Below, piece by piece: positions 59,671 to 64,000 of a stretch of 64,000 nt of DNA (positions are counted from its first letter, which is position 1; each line of letters starts with the position of its first letter). Position numbers and translations under genes: made by a program. The notes under the pieces were generated by a model. It was not told the DNA's origin. It saw only the letters and a program-made list of their open reading frames with translations, and did not search any database. The DNA is taken from NCBI GenBank assembly GCA_949902595.1, contig CATLDC010000001.1, forward strand, positions 310,001 to 374,000, read 5' to 3'. This stretch comes from an uncultured Candidatus Melainabacteria bacterium. Lineage in GTDB: Bacteria > Cyanobacteriota > Vampirovibrionia > Gastranaerophilales > Gastranaerophilaceae.

Positions 59671-60347
59671 TTTGCCCCCTCCAAAAACCGTCTTGTGATG
59701 AGCTGCGGCCTTGTGATTGCAGAGCCGATTACAACGCAGTGTGCTCCAAGCTCAAACGCTTTTTTTACCTCTTTTGGCTCCCAGATTCTGCCCTCAAGAA
59801 TAACCGGCTTGTCTGTATCTTGAACCAGCTTTTCCAGAAGCCAGTAGTCAGGCCCTTCTGTCGGCTCGCCTGATTCCAGAGTGTAGCCGGCAAGTGTCGT
59901 TGAAATTATGTCAGCACCCAGATTAGCACAGTGAATCCCTTCTTCCAGGGTTGAAATGTCTGCCATTGCAACTTTTCCGGATTTGTGGATTGTCTCAATG
60001 ATTTGCTCTAAGGTGCAGTTGTCATGCTCTCTTGAGGTGCCGTCAAACGCGATTATGTCAGCCCCTGCTTCAATAAGCGCGTTAACTTCTTTGAGCCCGG
60101 GTGTGATGTAGACAATTTCTCGCCAGTTTTCCGGAAGCCCGTCCGGCTTGGTGAGCCCGATTACCGGAATCCCGAATTGTTTTGCGTTTCTTACGTCTCT
60201 AGCTCCTGCAACGCGCAGGGCTCCGGCTCCGCCGTTTACAGCGGACGCCATCATGGCGAGCATGCATTCTTCTTTGTAGAGCGGCTCGTCAGGCATTGCC
60301 TGTGAGGAAACAATTATTTTTCCCTTCAAATCATCAACAACATTCAT
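59667..60347 (-). CDS. nanE: N-acetylmannosamine-6-phosphate 2-epimerase
   Basis: NanE converts ManNAc-6-P to GlcNAc-6-P in sialic acid breakdown. The 226-residue TIM-barrel product matches the family: IIVSSQAMPDEPLYKEE near residue 10, GGAGALRVAGARDVRNAK near residue 40, IGLTKPD, ADIIAFDGTSRE near residue 95, GADIISTTLAGYT near residue 143, ILEGRIWEP near residue 177 and VVIGSAITRP near residue 200. The ATG follows TGCTAAAAT by six bases and has no ribosome site, so the nan operon seems to begin with a leaderless mRNA. Sialic acid use fits a gut inhabitant. Confidence 0.94.
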   Translation of the reverse strand: MNVVDDLKGKIIVSSQAMPDEPLYKEECMLAMMASAVNGGAGALRVAGARDVRNAKQFGIPVIGLTKPDGLPENWREIVYITPGLKEVNALIEAGADIIAFDGTSREHDNCTLEQIIETIHKSGKVAMADISTLEEGIHCANLGADIISTTLAGYTLESGEPTEGPDYWLLEKLVQDTDKPVILEGRIWEPKEVKKAFELGAHCVVIGSAITRPQLITRRFLEGAK

Positions 60348-60353
60348 ATTAGA

Positions 60354-60362
60354 ATTTTAGCA
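60354..60362 (-). promoter_or_regulatory. Extended -10 promoter of the nan operon
   Basis: Minus-strand TGCTAAAAT ends six bases before the nanE ATG at 60347, placing transcription start on the initiation codon. Confidence 0.5.
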
Positions 60363-60381
60363 TGAATTATATTTTTTTTCA

Positions 60382-60410
60382 TTGATAATTCCCTTGAATA
60401 AGTCTATAAT
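60382..60410 (+). promoter_or_regulatory. Promoter of the gene at 60433
   Basis: TTGATA (60382-60387) and TATAAT (60405-60410) are 17 bases apart, about 22 bases before the ATG, with GAGGTGA as ribosome site between. Confidence 0.65.
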
Positions 60411-60432
60411 AAATATAGATATCGAGGTGAGT

Positions 60433-61419
60433 ATGAACCGAAAAAAATTGCTAATCGGTGGTATTATATCAGGCCTGATTGCCTGCACAGGGCTTTCCAT
60501 CTTCTTTACCAACAATGTTGATGAACAGGAACAAAAAACTCCGACTTCGGAGCCCGCAGAAGTAAGCGTTCCGGAGCCGAAAAAAGTCGAGCAGCTGCCT
60601 CTACCTAAGCCTGCTGCAAAGCCTAAATCACCTCAAAAGGTTGAGCTGTATAATCCGGAAGAGAACAGAACCCTGCCTTTGTCTGCAATAACGGCAATCT
60701 CTGCGCTTCCAGATAACATAAAAAAGGCTGTAAACAAACAACTTGAGCACACCAATGTTTATTACCTAGATGTTCAGGATGATAAAATCCTGATAATAAA
60801 AGACGCCAACACTGATGAAGAGCGCTTTTCCCGCCATGATTTTGAGATAGTAAAAGTCTCAAAAACAGATGGCAGAGTTGAGAAAGAAACGGCTTTCCCC
60901 AGAAAGATGAGCAACGAAGAATCTGAACACGAGGTCTGGGAATACGAGGTGCTTGAAGGTGACATGGTCGTTCCGACTTCACACAAGAGCCTTGATGAAA
61001 AGGGCAAGGTTAGTCTGGTTGAAAAGTGGTACTACTCAGAAGAAGACCCGATTAAGTACAAAGTTGTAAACAAGGACAACAAAACCCTGTCTATTAGAAA
61101 AACATCGGCAAACGACAACGGAAACTGGCGCGATGAGCACATTTTCTACGACGAGAAGGGCGACACTGTTCTGAATGTTTCGACTGTTTATGAGGACAAT
61201 AATATTGCGCGGTTTACTTACTACAACGCGAAAAATCCTGAGAGCGGCGTCACTATTGTCAACGAGTACACTGACGGGATGAAGACAAAGGAGACAGTGT
61301 ATTCAGCCGACTACAAGATTGAAAATGTTTACAAAGCTGATTACGAAAACGGCGCAAGAACCGGGATAACGATTCTTGACGGGCACAACCATCCGGTGGA
61401 AAAACTATCAGCCGAATAA
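60433..61419 (+). CDS. Membrane-anchored protein with MORN-like strands, unknown
   Basis: A 328-residue protein with an N-terminal hydrophobic anchor (LLIGGIISGLIACTGLSIFF), a Pro/Glu/Lys linker (about residues 35-70), then a beta-rich domain whose later part has repeated strands of the type ARFTYYNAKNPESG and YKADYENGARTG, similar in feel to MORN or YD-type repeats. No catalytic motif. The start at 60433 has GAGGTGA upstream. It is convergent with the zincin gene and overlaps it by 12 bases. Probably envelope-located; function unknown. Confidence 0.6.
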   Translation: MNRKKLLIGGIISGLIACTGLSIFFTNNVDEQEQKTPTSEPAEVSVPEPKKVEQLPLPKPAAKPKSPQKVELYNPEENRTLPLSAITAISALPDNIKKAVNKQLEHTNVYYLDVQDDKILIIKDANTDEERFSRHDFEIVKVSKTDGRVEKETAFPRKMSNEESEHEVWEYEVLEGDMVVPTSHKSLDEKGKVSLVEKWYYSEEDPIKYKVVNKDNKTLSIRKTSANDNGNWRDEHIFYDEKGDTVLNVSTVYEDNNIARFTYYNAKNPESGVTIVNEYTDGMKTKETVYSADYKIENVYKADYENGARTGITILDGHNHPVEKLSAE

Positions 61420-62202
61420 GTAGAAGCTGTCGTCTGTTTCGATTTTCTTAGGTCGGGTGAACTTGTCCATAATCATGCTTGCTGCACCGACTGCGAGCCC
61501 TGTTGCGGCGGCTCTTCCGGCGTAAGTGAGCCATGCTTTTGCAAGCAGCTTTTTCATGTTCTTGATTAAAGGCTCAGAAAGCCCTGTTTTGCGCGCAAGC
61601 TTGATTCCCTTGTAACTTGCCATGCCTTCTTCTATCACGGTCGGCATCCAGCCAAGGAAGGCAATTTTTCCGCAATTGTCCTTGATGAAATCTCCGGAGG
61701 TTTTTGGGGCATCCTTTGGCTTAGGTCGTGAAAAGAATGCAATTGTACCCATTAATCCGGCAAGTGCGTAACCCGGGCCTCTTAGCTTTTGCAAGACTTT
61801 CCCGAATTTTCCCGTGATGTGGTTCATTGCGTGGCCGACTTCGTGGAACCCTGCGACTGAGATTTTATCAGTGTTTATGAGAATCTGTCTGGAAGCCGGA
61901 ACATAGCAGGCATTCAGACCCGCAACTATATCCTTTGAGCCGGCTTTGATTTTTTGTGCCGGAATAATTTTTACACCCTTTTCGCTCAAGCCTGCTGCAT
62001 CAACGGATTTTTCAAAGGCGTCTTTGTACAGGTGGTTTTGGAGCTGCTCTTTTACGAGCTGTTTTTCAAACGGCCTTCCAAATGCCGGAAGCGTCCCAAT
62101 TATTGCTGATGAGACCATGGAGGCGAGTACAAACCCGCTCATACCAGAGCCTTCGCTTCTGGGCATATATTGATTTCCGTTGTAAGAATATGAGTTAACC
62201 AT
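61408..62202 (-). CDS. HExxH zinc metallopeptidase-like membrane protein
   Basis: A 264-residue protein with the zinc motif GFHEVGHAMNHITGKFGK near residue 118 and a likely third ligand Glu in VIEEGMASYKG near residue 197. Hydrophobic segments lie near residues 25-40 (FVLASMVSSAIIGTLPAFG), 150-162 and 230-250. This suggests a membrane-associated peptidase. It has no close named family in view. The ATG at 62202 is chosen over a TTG two codons upstream. Substrate unknown. Confidence 0.7.
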   Translation of the reverse strand: MVNSYSYNGNQYMPRSEGSGMSGFVLASMVSSAIIGTLPAFGRPFEKQLVKEQLQNHLYKDAFEKSVDAAGLSEKGVKIIPAQKIKAGSKDIVAGLNACYVPASRQILINTDKISVAGFHEVGHAMNHITGKFGKVLQKLRGPGYALAGLMGTIAFFSRPKPKDAPKTSGDFIKDNCGKIAFLGWMPTVIEEGMASYKGIKLARKTGLSEPLIKNMKKLLAKAWLTYAGRAAATGLAVGAASMIMDKFTRPKKIETDDSFYLFG

Positions 62203-62286
62203 GCACAATTTTCCAATACTACACTACTTATTATAAAACATCTTGCGGGAAAAAATTGCGCTTATTTTAATAAAACTTAACCAAAC

Positions 62287-64000
62287 TTAAATCAATTGCA
62301 GGGCAATGCTAGGAGTCTGGTTTGCGGTGGCTAATAAAGTCGAAGCTGCCTGCTGCAATATCTGGTTTCTGATGTAGGCAGAGCTCTCCTGTGCAATGTC
62401 AGCGTCTCTGATAGTTGAATTTGAAGAAATGAGATTCTCATAATGGATTGAAATTTCGTCGATTGCGCTCTCCAACCTGTTCTGCGCAGAGCCGTATTCG
62501 GTTTGCTTGGCAGAAATAGAGGCAATAATTTTGTCGATTGTTTCTAAATAATTGTCATTAGATTCTCCGATGCTTCTCAGCTTGTCTAAATTTGACAGCG
62601 CAAATGATGTACTGAGTGTTATTTGAGAACTTTCAGAAGAATTTATTCCGACCTGAAAAAGAATTTCTTTTGATATGTAATTGTTTTCGTCTTCATCTTG
62701 AGCTGAGCCAAAATTTTTAAGAAACCCTAACTTATTTGGTTTGTATTCATAAGGTTTGGGTGTATTTGCAGCTATGGCTCCTGAGGTGCTATCCAAAGTA
62801 CTACCGGTCTCTTCTTTTCCGATAAAATCTCCAACACTTGTGTTTCCTGTAGGAGTACCGGTTGAATAACTATTGATAACGGAACTACTATTTATTCCTA
62901 CAAGCCCTCCGACATTCTCTTTGCCTTGTACGCTTCCTGATGCATAACAACTATTAATAACGCCACTGTTAGACCCGACTAGTCCTCCGGAATCATTATT
63001 CAGTCCTGATACATTCCCTGTTGCGTAACAATTATTGATATTACCACCATTTGCATTGAGTCCAACAAGACCTCCTGCTTTGTACGGCGCTGAAATGTCT
63101 CCTGTTGCATAGCTATTATTGATAGAAACGCCATTTTCTCCAACTAAACCGCCAGCTCTCTCTTCCCCTGTAACATTACAGCTGGAATAGCAATTATCAA
63201 TAGAAGATTTACCAGATTTTTGCATCCACCCTACTAATCCACCAGCCCTGCCTGCCGTTGCTTCAACAGTCCCGGTAGTATATGAGTTTTTAATAGTTAC
63301 TTTGTCTGGACCATAGCCTAGCAAACCTCCTACCAGGTCAAAACCTTTTACATTAGTTTTTGAGAAACATTCTGTGATTGAGAGATTGATGCCATACCCT
63401 ACCAAACCTCCTACATATTGGTGCCCTACGACTTTTCCTTTTGAGTAGCAATTAGAAATTGTATAGCTGGTAATGCGGTAAGGTTCATAATTTTCTCCAA
63501 CAAGTCCTCCAACATAGTTTTTACCATGTACGTCAACATTTTCAAGCCCAAGGTTTTTGATTGTTCCTTTTGTCATTCCAAATAGCCCTTGTATATCTTG
63601 AGTAGGCCTATTAATATACAAATTTTTTATTACATATCCGTTTCCATCAAAAGTAGCAGTAAAGTAGTTTGTTTTTCCAATCGGTATCCATCCTTCTCCG
63701 GTAGAATAAGCGCTTAAATCAATATCATTTGCTAAGACAAACTCTGTATTCTGGCCAATCTTACCATTGTTGGTCATAGTCGCTAGTTTCGCTAACTCTT
63801 CTGCTGTTGAAATTGAATATACTCCACTAGTTAATGATTCTCCTTCACTAACGCTTGCCAATGTTTTCATTGCTGATGTATCCCGCTTTTGTACTTTTAT
63901 AAGAAACTCACCTGCGACTGTCTCTTCAACTTCTTCAGCTGCACCAAACAACTTCAGCCCGTTAAACTCTGTTGTGTTATATAATCTTTCCAATTCGTCC
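62287..64000 (-). CDS. Flagellin with GLUG-repeat variable domain (5' end outside window)
   Basis: The frame is open to the window edge; the visible part is 571 residues. DELERLYNTTEFNGLKLFG at its start is the conserved end of the flagellin N-terminal D1 domain. The variable domain, near residues 55-390, is replaced by a region with about eight GLUG-type repeats (GGLVGEN, GGLVGYG, GGLLGYG, GGLVGWM, GGLVGLN, GGLVGSN, GGLVGIN) alternating with INNSYATG-type strands, a beta-helix seen in adhesins. Residues 470-571 return to flagellin D1/D0: RLESAIDEISIHYENLISSN, SAYIRNQILQQAASTLLATA, then IALQLI. Likely the acceptor of the Maf glycosyltransferase. Upstream start unseen. Confidence 0.88.
   Translation of the reverse strand, partial: DELERLYNTTEFNGLKLFGAAEEVEETVAGEFLIKVQKRDTSAMKTLASVSEGESLTSGVYSISTAEELAKLATMTNNGKIGQNTEFVLANDIDLSAYSTGEGWIPIGKTNYFTATFDGNGYVIKNLYINRPTQDIQGLFGMTKGTIKNLGLENVDVHGKNYVGGLVGENYEPYRITSYTISNCYSKGKVVGHQYVGGLVGYGINLSITECFSKTNVKGFDLVGGLLGYGPDKVTIKNSYTTGTVEATAGRAGGLVGWMQKSGKSSIDNCYSSCNVTGEERAGGLVGENGVSINNSYATGDISAPYKAGGLVGLNANGGNINNCYATGNVSGLNNDSGGLVGSNSGVINSCYASGSVQGKENVGGLVGINSSSVINSYSTGTPTGNTSVGDFIGKEETGSTLDSTSGAIAANTPKPYEYKPNKLGFLKNFGSAQDEDENNYISKEILFQVGINSSESSQITLSTSFALSNLDKLRSIGESNDNYLETIDKIIASISAKQTEYGSAQNRLESAIDEISIHYENLISSNSTIRDADIAQESSAYIRNQILQQAASTLLATANQTPSIALQLI

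Noticed and set aside
1..64000. CRISPR array or cas genes
   Set aside because: No regularly spaced repeats of 24-40 bases and no Cas-like protein were seen on either strand.

Overview
The window looks like a chromosome segment of a gut-type, non-photosynthetic relative of cyanobacteria (Candidatus Gastranaerophilales / Vampirovibrionia, formerly Melainabacteria). This is inferred from the mix of genes: a glycogen synthase, a cyanobacteria-like primary sigma factor, two NadA proteins, a divergent flagellar export set, type IV pilus PilM/N/O, outer-membrane AsmA-like protein, and several short-leader proteins of a kind I associate with that lineage. No rRNA or marker tree could be run, so the assignment is tentative. 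Genes are dense on both strands and no complete prophage, IS element or CRISPR array is visible.

Layout. 1-2.2 kb: 3' part of glgA, then a degenerate PurN-like/PurD-like pair. 2.2-10 kb (minus): a proline-rich repeat membrane protein, an M49-type peptidase, then a flagellar export/switch block (fliM/N fusion, fliO, fliP, an inserted ORF6N gene, fliQ, a small secreted protein, fliR). 10-17.1 kb (minus): rhodanese and DUF308; nadA-mnmA-bioB; two alpha/beta hydrolases and a DUF3737 beta-helix protein, divergent from a LysR gene. 18-19.2 kb: a nuclease-like small protein with a convergent small RNA, then tRNA-Gly(TCC) amid truncated tRNA copies. 19.2-21.6 kb (minus): pilO and a pilM-pilN fusion. 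21.6-26.5 kb (plus): second nadA, rlmB, primary sigma factor, TPR protein, DUF488. 26.5-40.7 kb: CDGSH protein, AsmA-like protein, DegT aminotransferase, degenerate GGDEF protein, ROK-like protein, TonB-C/TPR protein, Maf-type flagellin glycosyltransferase, tandem secreted paralogues, TPR and SIMPL proteins. 40.7-54.7 kb: housekeeping genes (Zn-alcohol dehydrogenase, adk, alaS, tpiA, pyrH-frr-cdsA-rnc, mscL, fusA). 54.7-64 kb: a small RNA with a divergent HTH/small-protein pair, GH13-like protein, UbiA prenyltransferase, the second nuclease-like protein/small-RNA pair at the end of a nanE-nanK operon, a zincin, and the C-terminal part of a flagellin carrying GLUG repeats.

Most notable. (1) A two-gene module present twice, about 40 kb apart: a 143/162-residue protein whose C-terminal end resembles BECR-fold ribonucleases, faced by a convergent ~88-nt RNA with its own consensus promoter and U-run terminator. 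The two RNAs share a cloverleaf-like fold with a covarying five-base-pair loop-loop contact, and the stop codon of each protein gene lies inside the RNA's closing stem. This could be a new RNA-antitoxin system; function is inference. (2) A third small RNA with a consensus promoter lies beside a divergent HTH/101-residue protein pair with a palindromic operator. (3) Many genes here seem to be leaderless, with an extended -10 box ending six bases before the ATG. (4) Cysteine-rich CxCGG insertions occur in AlaS, TpiA and a PurN-like protein.

Flagellar export genes, Maf and flagellin together suggest a glycosylated flagellum; PilM/N/O suggest type IV pili; NanE/NanK indicate use of host sialic acid or ManNAc, which fits an animal-gut habitat.
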